From Bacteroidales bacterium UBA5226 (GTDB lineage: Bacteria > Bacteroidota > Bacteroidia > Bacteroidales > UBA932): a stretch of DNA of 31,229 nucleotides. This document shows positions 14,640 through 21,145 of this stretch, piece by piece. The stretch's first letter is position 1. The number at the start of each line of letters is the position of its first letter. The notes beneath the pieces are model-generated. The model did no database searches. It was given only the letters and a program-made list of their open reading frames with translations, and had not been told where the DNA came from. The position numbers were made by a program, and so were the translations under genes. The stretch is from positions 161,130-192,358 of the forward strand of contig DHUU01000018.1 in NCBI GenBank assembly GCA_002409325.1, written 5' to 3'.

Positions 14640-16397
14640 TCAGGTAAAGAGTTTATCTATTTGTTCAAAGGTTATGATGGTTGTGCAGGGCCTTCCGTCG
14701 GGGGCACAGCTGGGTTCACGGCAGGCGAACAGGCGATCTGCCAGAGAACGGTTTGAAGGATCGGGACTGCTCTGCTCTGCGTCAGCCATCCTTCGGGCCA
14801 GCAGGGCGGCCAGGCGTTCTCCGTAAGGGGTTTCCCGGGATTCTTCCCCCTGGCCGGAGATGATTTCCCTGACCGAGGCCAGAATAGATGGTTCATCAGT
14901 GGGATGTTTCGGGGGAACGGAGGTTACGGCCAGATTTTCGTCTGTTTCGAACCCCAGGCGAAGCAGTATGTCCCGGCTTTGTTCCAAAAGTATTGCCTGG
15001 AAAGGTTGCAAGTTTAGTGCCACAGGGAAATACAGCCGTTCGGGAACCGGCTTGCGGTCTTTAAAGCGGGGCAGGATCTGCTCATAAAAAATACGTTCCA
15101 GGGCCCTTTGTTTATGTATAATAAGCAACCCCGAGGCTACGGGGGTGGCCAGGTATTTTTTTCGCAACGGGATGACGGGGGTTTGATAAGTCCCCGCCGG
15201 TTCATGGGCATAGAGATCCGACACGCTGTCTTGACCTGAAATCGAATCGTATATCTGGCCGGGTGTTTGTTCAGCTTCATCACCGGTTTCCCGGAAGGGA
15301 TTAAAAAGAGGATCGTATTTCATGCGGGGAGGGGGCACGTGTTCGCCCGGGGCAGGCGGAACGGGGATGTGGTGCTGCATGGCCCCTATCTCAAAATCTA
15401 TGCTCGGCCCCAGGGCAAATTTTCCCAGAGTTTCGCGGATCACAGCCTGAAGCATCTGGAAGACCACACTTTCGTCTTCAAATTTTACCTCTGTCTTGGT
15501 GGGATGAATGTTTACGTCAATGATTGCCGGATCGGTCTCCATGTATATGAAATATGACGGGAGCCTGTTCTGGGGCAACAGTTTTCCGTAGGCGTTCATC
15601 ACCGCCTTGTGAAGGAAGGGGCTTTTAAAATACCTCCCGTTCACAAAAAAATACCGGGACCCTCCTTTTTTGTAGGAATCCCGTGGGCGGCTCACGTAGC
15701 CCCTGATCTTAACTATGGATGTGTTTACACTTATATCCAGCAATTGGGCGTTCCATTCTTTTCCCAGCGTGCCGGTAATACGGGCACGAAGGTTTTCGTA
15801 TGCGGGCAGGTGGTAGACCGTGCTTCCGTTATGAGTCAGGGTAAAAGTTATTTCCGGGTGGCACAGCACTACGCGGTGAAATTCCTCCAGGATATGCTTC
15901 AATTCTACAGATGCGGACTTAAGGAAACGCCGGCGTGCCGGAACGTTGTAAAAAAGGTTTCTAACGCTAAAGTCCGATCCCTGCTCCCAAACCACGTCTT
16001 CCTGTGATGTTACGGCGGACCCGGCAATGGTCACTTCGGTTCCCGTCTCGTCCTCTTTCCTGCGGGTACGCAGCCGCACGTGGGCTATGGAAGCGATGGA
16101 TGCAAGCGCCTCGCCCCGAAATCCCAGGGTTTGTACTTTTTGCAGGTCTTCCACCCCGCGTATCTTTGATGTGGCATGGCGTTCAAAAGCCAGTAGGGCG
16201 TCTTCCGGTCCCATGCCGCAGCCGTTGTCGGTTACCTGCATGAGCGTAGCCCCGCCGTCGGTCAGTACCACATCTATGCGGTCCGCCCCCGAATCCACGG
16301 CATTCTCCATCAGCTCCTTGATGACAGAGGCAGGCCGCTGGATAACTTCTCCGGCAGCGATCTGGCTGGCGATATGGGGCGGAAGAACATAGATCAT
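14640..16397 (-). CDS. mutL: DNA mismatch repair protein MutL
   Basis: Couples MutS mismatch recognition to strand removal. Seen: 585 aa. The N-terminal GHKL ATPase (~1-330) has IAAGEVIQRPASVIKELMENAVDSGA, TDNGCGMG and TLGFRGEALASIA, all intact. A Pro-rich linker (~340-400) precedes a C-terminal dimerisation domain (~405-585). Odd: where nicking MutL proteins have DQHA(X)2E(X)4E, this protein has HKQR then ALERIFYE (residues ~428-439), so the Asp and His metal ligands are missing although both Glu remain; the CPHGRP-type motif near the end reads CAPDGRPC. It overlaps the upstream small gene by 3 bp (ATGA arrangement). Confidence 0.95.
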   Translation of the reverse strand: MIYVLPPHIASQIAAGEVIQRPASVIKELMENAVDSGADRIDVVLTDGGATLMQVTDNGCGMGPEDALLAFERHATSKIRGVEDLQKVQTLGFRGEALASIASIAHVRLRTRRKEDETGTEVTIAGSAVTSQEDVVWEQGSDFSVRNLFYNVPARRRFLKSASVELKHILEEFHRVVLCHPEITFTLTHNGSTVYHLPAYENLRARITGTLGKEWNAQLLDISVNTSIVKIRGYVSRPRDSYKKGGSRYFFVNGRYFKSPFLHKAVMNAYGKLLPQNRLPSYFIYMETDPAIIDVNIHPTKTEVKFEDESVVFQMLQAVIRETLGKFALGPSIDFEIGAMQHHIPVPPAPGEHVPPPRMKYDPLFNPFRETGDEAEQTPGQIYDSISGQDSVSDLYAHEPAGTYQTPVIPLRKKYLATPVASGLLIIHKQRALERIFYEQILPRFKDRKPVPERLYFPVALNLQPFQAILLEQSRDILLRLGFETDENLAVTSVPPKHPTDEPSILASVREIISGQGEESRETPYGERLAALLARRMADAEQSSPDPSNRSLADRLFACREPSCAPDGRPCTTIITFEQIDKLFT

Positions 16398-16723
16398 CAG
16401 AAGATCTTTAATAAATAACCATAGGCATTAGTCAGGTAAAAGATGGCAATCAACAGAGCAGCCAGTAAAAGGATAACAACTGTACGGATCATTTTTTGCC
16501 TGGCCGGATACCGGCGTTTCAATTCGGGGGGTTTCCGGAAGGAACCGCGTATGAGTGTTCCGGGAACATACGGGGCATCTTCGCTTGTTTTCACGACGGA
16601 GTACTTTTCACGGGCCCGTTTCACCCGTGACTTGAATTCTTCTTTTTTAGGATCCCAGTAAACGGGTTTGTAATTGAAAACCCGGTGCTTTGGAGTGCGG
16701 AAAAACGATATTCTGAATGCCAT
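16397..16723 (-). CDS. Small protein with C-terminal TM segment, unknown function
   Basis: Not assigned to a named family. Seen: 108 aa. A basic soluble N-terminal part (FRTPKHRVFNYKPVYWDPK, EEFKSRVKRAREKYS, RKPPELKRRYPARQ) is followed by one hydrophobic helix (~residues 80-98, TVVILLLAALLIAIFYLTNAYGY) near the C-terminus, a tail-anchored-like or single-pass topology. It lies 11 nt after the ABC ATPase gene and overlaps the mutL start. Similar small proteins next to mutL are common in Bacteroidetes as I recall, but no role is known to me. Confidence 0.85.
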   Translation of the reverse strand: MAFRISFFRTPKHRVFNYKPVYWDPKKEEFKSRVKRAREKYSVVKTSEDAPYVPGTLIRGSFRKPPELKRRYPARQKMIRTVVILLLAALLIAIFYLTNAYGYLLKIF

Positions 16724-16734
16724 AGCGGTAATTT

Positions 16735-17883
16735 TTAATTATTTTTTGACCTTGTTGCCAGGGGCAGGTCCAGGACAAGGCGGTCCCCTTCTGTGCGTTC
16801 GTTGACCTGTCCAGCCGTAAGGCCGTTGACAATCATCATGCCCAGGCCGTCTTCGTCCCGGGCGCTGTTAATAATGGTGCCCAGCCGGGCATCGGCCGAG
16901 AAACGCACGTTGATCTGTTGGCTTTTTTCGGAATAAGACACAAACAGGGATACCCCTCCGCTTTGGCGGATAAGTTCCCTGCGTCTGAGGGTTTCCGGCT
17001 GGTTGTCCGTTCCCAGGCACAATTGCATGGTCTCTTCTACCAGGTGGATGATGTCATCTTTCCTTGCGGGCCCGAGAAAGTGTTTTTCACAGAACTGTTC
17101 CACCTCGGCTATCAGCGCATAAATGTCATAATGTTCGTAATCTTCTGTCAGCCACTCCAGGTTGCGGATGCGGTTAATGAAAGTGCGTGTTGCTTCTTTT
17201 TGCGGGTTATCAAAAACCTGTGAAGGAGGCCCCTCTTCATAAATAATGCCCTGGTCCATATACAGCACCCGGGTGGAAACATCTCGGGCAAATTGCATCT
17301 CGTGAGTTACTATGGCCATGGTCATGCCCGTGCCGGCCAGGCGTCGGATTACGCCCAGTACCTCGCTGACCATGGTAGGATCAAGGGCCGAGGTGGGTTC
17401 GTCAAACAGGATAATGTCGGGGTTCATGGCCAGGCAGCGTGCAATGGCTACCCTTTGTTTCTGACCCCCGGAAAGTTCTGCGGGGTACGCTTTCTCTTTG
17501 GAGGCCAGTCCCACCATCTGGAGCAATTCGTGTGCCTGGGCTGTGGCCTCTTCCTTAGTTTTGCCCAGGAGCTTGACCGGCGCCAGGGTCAGGTTGTCCA
17601 ACACGCTCAGGTGCATGAAAAGGTTGAAATCCTGAAATACCATCCCCATTTTTTGTCTGAGCCGTGATACCTTGGCTCCGGGAGCCGTAATTTCCTGCCC
17701 GTCAACGAAAATCTTTCCTCCGGAAGGCGGATCAAGCAGGTTCAGGCAACGCAGAAATGTGCTTTTTCCCGTGCCGGAAGGCCCGATGACAGAGATTACC
17801 TCACCTTTTTTTATGTGGATATTAACATCGGACAAGACTACCAGGTCTCCGAATTTTTTTGATAAATGCTCTACCCTGATCAT
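16735..17883 (-). CDS. GlnQ-type ABC ATPase fused to an anti-sigma/HATPase-like domain
   Basis: Seen: 382 aa. Residues 1-~242 are a complete polar-amino-acid-type ABC ATPase: Walker A GPSGTGKS (34-41), Q-loop MVFQDFNLF, signature LSGGQKQRVAIA, Walker B IILFDEPTSALD, H-loop VTHEM. Residues ~243-382 are an extension absent from normal GlnQ proteins (~240 aa). It resembles RsbW/anti-sigma GHKL domains: DDIIHLVEETMQLCL at the N-box position (the Asn is not conserved), then NVRFSADARLGT, and DEDGLGMMIVNGLTAGQVNER like a G-box. No permease or binding protein gene is adjacent, so transport is unproven. It overlaps purN by 4 bp and precedes a small membrane protein gene. The domain call for the extension is by pattern only. 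Confidence 0.88.
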   Translation of the reverse strand: MIRVEHLSKKFGDLVVLSDVNIHIKKGEVISVIGPSGTGKSTFLRCLNLLDPPSGGKIFVDGQEITAPGAKVSRLRQKMGMVFQDFNLFMHLSVLDNLTLAPVKLLGKTKEEATAQAHELLQMVGLASKEKAYPAELSGGQKQRVAIARCLAMNPDIILFDEPTSALDPTMVSEVLGVIRRLAGTGMTMAIVTHEMQFARDVSTRVLYMDQGIIYEEGPPSQVFDNPQKEATRTFINRIRNLEWLTEDYEHYDIYALIAEVEQFCEKHFLGPARKDDIIHLVEETMQLCLGTDNQPETLRRRELIRQSGGVSLFVSYSEKSQQINVRFSADARLGTIINSARDEDGLGMMIVNGLTAGQVNERTEGDRLVLDLPLATRSKNN

Positions 17884-18506
17884 ACGGCAACCTGTTTTAT
17901 ATAATTGTCAACCACGGCAGGGAAATGCTGCTGCTCCAGACGGTGGATCTTTCCGGCCAGTGATTCCGGGGTATCTGTCCGGTCCACAGGACAGGTAGCC
18001 TGGAACAATATCCGGCCGTGATCATACAATTCATCCACCACGTGTATAGTTATCCCCGACTCCTTCTCCTTGTTTCTGATCACTTCCCGGTGTACCCGTT
18101 CCCCGTACATGCCGGGACCTCCGTATTTGGGTAGCAAGGCCGGGTGGATGTTTACAATCCTGCCGGGCCATGAACGGATCACATGGACAGGGATCTTCCA
18201 TAAAAACCCCGCCAGGATTATAAAATCAATCCGATGGGCTTTCAACAGCTCCATAACACTCCGTTCCTGGTCAGGGGTTTCAGGCGCAGGAACACGCCAT
18301 AGTTTCTCCGAAAAACACATGGCGGGCGCATTGAGTTCTTCTCTGGAGAACACCACGGCAGGCACATGCAATTGTTGTGCACGCTTCAGGACGTAAGCCT
18401 TCGGGTTATTACACATGAGCAACACCACCTCTGCTGCTGTCAGGTTGCGGATCAGATTTTCCGCATTGCTCCCGTTGCCCGATGCAAAAATTGCAATTCG
18501 CGTCAT
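17880..18506 (-). CDS. purN: Phosphoribosylglycinamide formyltransferase
   Basis: Transfers a formyl group from 10-formyl-THF to GAR in purine synthesis. Seen: 208 aa with the N-terminal phosphate loop IAIFASGNGSNAENLI, the folate/active-site stretch IILAGFLWKIP, VNIHPALLPKYGGPGMYG with the catalytic Asn and His, and HVVDELYDHGRILFQA with the catalytic Asp. Start: the ATG at 18506, 6 nt after a TACCTTTG element on the same strand. It is the first gene of an eight-gene packed operon continuing to rsmE; the next gene overlaps it by 4 bp. Confidence 0.95.
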   Translation of the reverse strand: MTRIAIFASGNGSNAENLIRNLTAAEVVLLMCNNPKAYVLKRAQQLHVPAVVFSREELNAPAMCFSEKLWRVPAPETPDQERSVMELLKAHRIDFIILAGFLWKIPVHVIRSWPGRIVNIHPALLPKYGGPGMYGERVHREVIRNKEKESGITIHVVDELYDHGRILFQATCPVDRTDTPESLAGKIHRLEQQHFPAVVDNYIKQVAV

Positions 18507-18512
18507 AACTTA

Positions 18513-18520
18513 CAAAGGTA
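18513..18520 (-). promoter_or_regulatory. -7 element for the purN operon
   Basis: TACCTTTG on the minus strand (18520-18513), 6 nt from the ATG at 18506. It faces away from the ispF element 13 nt to its right. Confidence 0.5.
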
Positions 18521-18532
18521 TGGAAAAATCGT

Positions 18533-18540
18533 TATTTTTG
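18533..18540 (+). promoter_or_regulatory. -7 element for ispF
   Basis: TATTTTTG matches TAnnTTTG and ends 4 nt before the ATG at 18545. No clear -33 element is seen. Confidence 0.45.
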
Positions 18541-18544
18541 TGTA

Positions 18545-19141
18545 ATGATAAAAACCGACCACGCGGACTGCCTCGGCTCAGGACAAAACCTTAGTCGCAC
18601 AAAGCACTGCCAACCCAATAAAGCTGGCTCCATGCCCGGAGAAAAGCCTGACCTGCCTTCTCTGCCCCGCATTGGCAACGGGTACGACGTGCACGCCCTT
18701 GCTCAGGGGTTGCCTTTCATGCTGGGAGGCATAAAACTTGACCACACAAAAGGATGCATAGCCCATTCAGACGGTGACTGCCTCATACACGCCCTGTGTG
18801 ATGCCCTGCTTGGGGCTTTGGCCATGGGCGATATTGGCTCCCACTTCCCCGATAAATCTGAAGAATACAAAGGAATTGACAGCAAAATCCTTCTGGAACG
18901 AACATATGCGATGATCAGAAAATCGCGCTACCGCCTTGGAAATGCAGATTGCACCGTTTGCCTGCAAGCCCCCAGGATCGCAACATACATTCCCCGGATG
19001 AAAGAAGTCCTGGCCGGAATCCTGGATATAGATCCTACGTTCATTTCTATCAAGGCGACCACCACTGAACGCCTTGGATTTGTGGGGCGGGAAGAAGGGA
19101 TCGCTGTATATGCAACAGTCCTGTTGTGGCCGGAAGTCTGA
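18545..19141 (+). CDS. ispF: 2-C-methyl-D-erythritol 2,4-cyclodiphosphate synthase
   Basis: Cyclises CDP-ME-2-phosphate to MEcPP in the MEP isoprenoid pathway. Seen: 198 aa. The zinc ligands are in GNGYDVHALAQG (Asp, His) and the HSDGD stretch; DALLGALAMGDIGSHFPD, KATTTERLGFVGREEGIA and an acidic C-terminus follow. Odd: about 40 residues precede the usual start of the family (MKIRVGxGxDVH). The extension is low in hydrophobics, with several Cys/Lys/Pro. The ATG at 18545 fits the promoter; the ATG at codon 30 (MPGEKPDL) is the alternative start and would leave about 12 extra residues. The tRNA gene follows 56 nt downstream. Confidence 0.93.
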   Translation: MIKTDHADCLGSGQNLSRTKHCQPNKAGSMPGEKPDLPSLPRIGNGYDVHALAQGLPFMLGGIKLDHTKGCIAHSDGDCLIHALCDALLGALAMGDIGSHFPDKSEEYKGIDSKILLERTYAMIRKSRYRLGNADCTVCLQAPRIATYIPRMKEVLAGILDIDPTFISIKATTTERLGFVGREEGIAVYATVLLWPEV

Positions 19142-19154
19142 AATCAAATTCCCG

Positions 19155-19185
19155 TTTGTGTGTTTAAAAATAATGCTTACTTTTG
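19155..19185 (+). promoter_or_regulatory. Consensus promoter for the CAU tRNA
   Basis: TTTG (19155-19158), 19-nt spacer, TACTTTTG (19178-19185): an exact match to the Bacteroides -33/-7 consensus TTTG-N19-21-TAnnTTTG. It ends 12 nt before the tRNA. Confidence 0.8.
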
Positions 19186-19197
19186 CAGCTCCACAGC

Positions 19198-19271
19198 GGC
19201 GAGGTAGCTCAGTCGGTTAGAGCGCATGATTCATAATCATGAGGTCACGAGTTCAATTCTCGTCCTCGCTA
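19198..19271 (+). tRNA. tRNA with anticodon CAU (elongator Met or Ile2)
   Basis: A complete cloverleaf of 74 nt: acceptor GGCGAGG pairs with CCTCGCT (the terminal pair is G-U), D-stem GCTC/GAGC, anticodon stem CATGA/TCATG with loop TTCATAA (anticodon CAT), variable AGGTC, T-stem ACGAG/CTCGT with loop TTCAATT, discriminator A. CCA is not encoded. The anticodon stem lacks the three G-C pairs of initiator tRNA, so it is not tRNA-fMet. Whether C34 is modified to lysidine (Ile AUA) cannot be decided from sequence by eye. Confidence 0.95.
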
Positions 19272-19276
19272 CTTAG

Positions 19277-19311
19277 AAAAAGCACTTACAGTATTGTGAG
19301 TGCTTTTTTTT
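19277..19311 (+). terminator. Intrinsic terminator after the tRNA
   Basis: The arms AAAAAGCACTTACA (19277-19290) and TGTGAGTGC+TTTTT (19295-19308) form a 14-bp stem with one G-U pair and a GTAT tetraloop. The 3' side continues in a run of eight T. Confidence 0.85.
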
Positions 19312-19675
19312 GCCCAGAGAAAACAGGTGAGACCTTTGCAAATTCCTGTTTTTAATTGACTGGGAAGTGGAAAACCATCACTTACCACCTTCCACAAAAC
19401 AGCCGGGAACAATGAAAGGTGCTGCGCAGCAACATATTTATACGCCAAATTCTTTTGGCGCACCGCCTTGAAGACCACCGGGCGGCCGTTGGTGTGGCAA
19501 ACCGGATTAAGGGCAAGGTCGCTTCACGGCAAAGAACGGAGCGCCTCGGCTTAAAAGAAAAAGCGCTCCGTTCTTTGCCGTGAAGCGACCGTCTACAGGA
19601 AAGGGTTGCAGACCCGGCTTAAGGAAAAAGCTTCCCGGCCTTGTGCTGGCAGCGACTGCCAGTAGTTCCACTTCT
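19312..19675. other. Structured non-coding block without a convincing gene
   Basis: 364 nt between the tRNA terminator and the end of the next gene. Besides the 28-bp inverted repeat it holds several hairpins: AAAACAGG/CCTGTTTT (19320-19352), GCCAAA/TTTGGC near 19445, CTGGCA/TGCCAG near 19650 and a TGCTGCGCAGCA palindrome near 19421. A 14-nt motif like CGGCTTAA..GAAAAAGC recurs at about 19547 and 19617. A minus-strand frame of ~70 codons (19269-19478, GTG start) exists but matches nothing I recognise and runs through the tRNA terminator. It could be a structured RNA, a repeat-element remnant or a MITE-like insertion next to the tRNA. Confidence 0.6.
19517..19590. repeat. Perfect 28-bp inverted repeat with 18-nt loop
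   Basis: The left arm (19517-19544) and right arm (19563-19590) are exact reverse complements, starting GGTCGCTTCACGG and ending in its complement. The loop (19545-19562) is A-rich. No T-run follows on either strand, so it is not an ordinary intrinsic terminator. Confidence 0.95.
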
Positions 19676-21136
19676 TCACTCCAGATATGTAATGCCCTGG
19701 ATCCCGTTACGCGAGACGATCACTTTGTAGGCGTGGAAGGAGGATTTCCCTTCAGACTGTACCTGCATGACTATGTGTAGAAAATAGGTTTTGGCGCAGT
19801 TTAAGGTTACCAGATCCCCCGTTTCTTCATCGATTTTTAGTAGGGGAATTTCCGGGTTATCCATTTTTTGGGTATAGCGGTTCACGTGAAAGCGGACAAT
19901 GTCGTTAATGCCGCTGATGTGATAGATGTTGTTTTCTGCCAGTTTGTGGCTGTCAACATTGACCAGCTTCCTGTACAGGATGATCTTTTCGTCCAGGATG
20001 GCAAATTCAGAACCCATGAGATTTTTTTTGTTGCGCAGGTTCATTACTTCCTGTGGGAGTTTGCCGGACGATATGAAGTCCATACCTTCTTTTATCCAGC
20101 CGATCTCTTCGTCTTTTACGCGCACAACGGCTTTGTGATCAAAGTATTTGAATTTGCGTTTGTAGGCAAAGTAATACCGCATCAGTTCCTTGATACGGTC
20201 TTTGAGCATGTAACTGACCACCAGGGCAACGAACAAGGGAATGGAAACGCTCCCGAAACGGCGCTGAAACAAAAAGGCCACCACGGTGGCAAAGATCATG
20301 GCCACACCGGCGGCAATGCTGTAATAGATTTGTTCAATGGCCACCCCATCACGCTTTTTCTTCAATGTCACAAAAAGGTCGCTTTCTATATATTTCTTGA
20401 GCAGGCCGTAACGGAATACCAGGTCCCGGTTGTTTTCCCGATCCCTGGCATCCAGCACGTTGTAACCCGCCTCTCTTTTATAGGCATATTCACCAATAAC
20501 AAGGTTGTGAATGCGTTGCTCTTCCTGCCCATACTTACTTTTCCCTTTAAGGTATTTCAATATCCGCAGCGCGTAAAGCACAACCACCTGGCTGAGCGAC
20601 TCGTCTCCAAAGCGGAAATGATCCTGCAATTCATCAGGGACGGTAGGCACGGTGATTATGCTCTTCAGTTTGCGGTAGCGCGACAAGATAGCTTCGGCCG
20701 ATTCTGCATACTGGGAACAAAGCCAGGCCGTATTATCAGAAGGATGACCCCTTAGAATCATCTTGGCATGGTCTCTCAAGGCACTTTTAATGATGACCGA
20801 GACCATTTTTATCTGGTAAATGTACTCCGAGGCATTTTTCCTCAGCGGCGACGAGGCCACATCGCGGAATGCCTGTTCCAGGAAACGGAAAGGAACGGCG
20901 TCTACTTCCGACAGGTCCCTTAAAATATATACGGGGGTGATCATCCTGACGTTGGATTTCACGTCCCGGTAGAATTGGTCCTTTCCGTAGGTCTGAGGGT
21001 TGATATCCAGGCTGTTGGGGATAAAAAACCAGGTGTTTACCGCAAAAACATTCTTTTGTACTTTACGGCGTACAAGAAACCGTTGTTTAAATTCAACGGC
21101 AAATTCATCGTGGATCTTATACTGAATTTCAACCAT
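19676..21136 (-). CDS. Unrecognised 486-aa protein with two central TM segments
   Basis: I do not recognise the family. Seen: 486 aa from the ATG at 21136 (MVEIQYKIHDEF); a TTG two codons upstream is less likely. There is a large N-terminal soluble region (~1-265) with helical Arg/Lys-rich stretches, two adjacent TM helices (~270-310; AGVAMIFATVVAFLFQ and SVSIPLFVALVVSYML), then a basic segment (KDRIKELMRYYFAYKRKFKY) and a C-terminal domain (~330-486) that looks beta-rich and ends in VIVSRNGIQGITYLE. It starts 9 nt after the SLC13 stop, so it is the last gene of the six-gene operon. Inference: an inner-membrane accessory or regulatory subunit acting with the transporter and CYTH proteins. I see no SPX, CBS or catalytic signature. 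Confidence 0.85.
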   Translation of the reverse strand: MVEIQYKIHDEFAVEFKQRFLVRRKVQKNVFAVNTWFFIPNSLDINPQTYGKDQFYRDVKSNVRMITPVYILRDLSEVDAVPFRFLEQAFRDVASSPLRKNASEYIYQIKMVSVIIKSALRDHAKMILRGHPSDNTAWLCSQYAESAEAILSRYRKLKSIITVPTVPDELQDHFRFGDESLSQVVVLYALRILKYLKGKSKYGQEEQRIHNLVIGEYAYKREAGYNVLDARDRENNRDLVFRYGLLKKYIESDLFVTLKKKRDGVAIEQIYYSIAAGVAMIFATVVAFLFQRRFGSVSIPLFVALVVSYMLKDRIKELMRYYFAYKRKFKYFDHKAVVRVKDEEIGWIKEGMDFISSGKLPQEVMNLRNKKNLMGSEFAILDEKIILYRKLVNVDSHKLAENNIYHISGINDIVRFHVNRYTQKMDNPEIPLLKIDEETGDLVTLNCAKTYFLHIVMQVQSEGKSSFHAYKVIVSRNGIQGITYLE

Positions 21137-21145
21137 AAGCAACTG

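Noticed and set aside
19198..19271. Initiator tRNA-fMet
   Set aside because: The anticodon stem lacks three consecutive G-C pairs and the acceptor has no 1-72 mismatch of the C-A type.
19269..19478. Minus-strand frame of about 70 codons with GTG start
   Set aside because: Runs through the tRNA terminator, no homology recognised, GTG start only; described as part of the structured non-coding block.
19868..20755. Long open frame on the plus strand (295 codons)
   Set aside because: Antisense shadow of the 486-aa minus-strand gene; its composition (hydrophobic/His-rich, no domain) and position inside a packed operon argue against coding.
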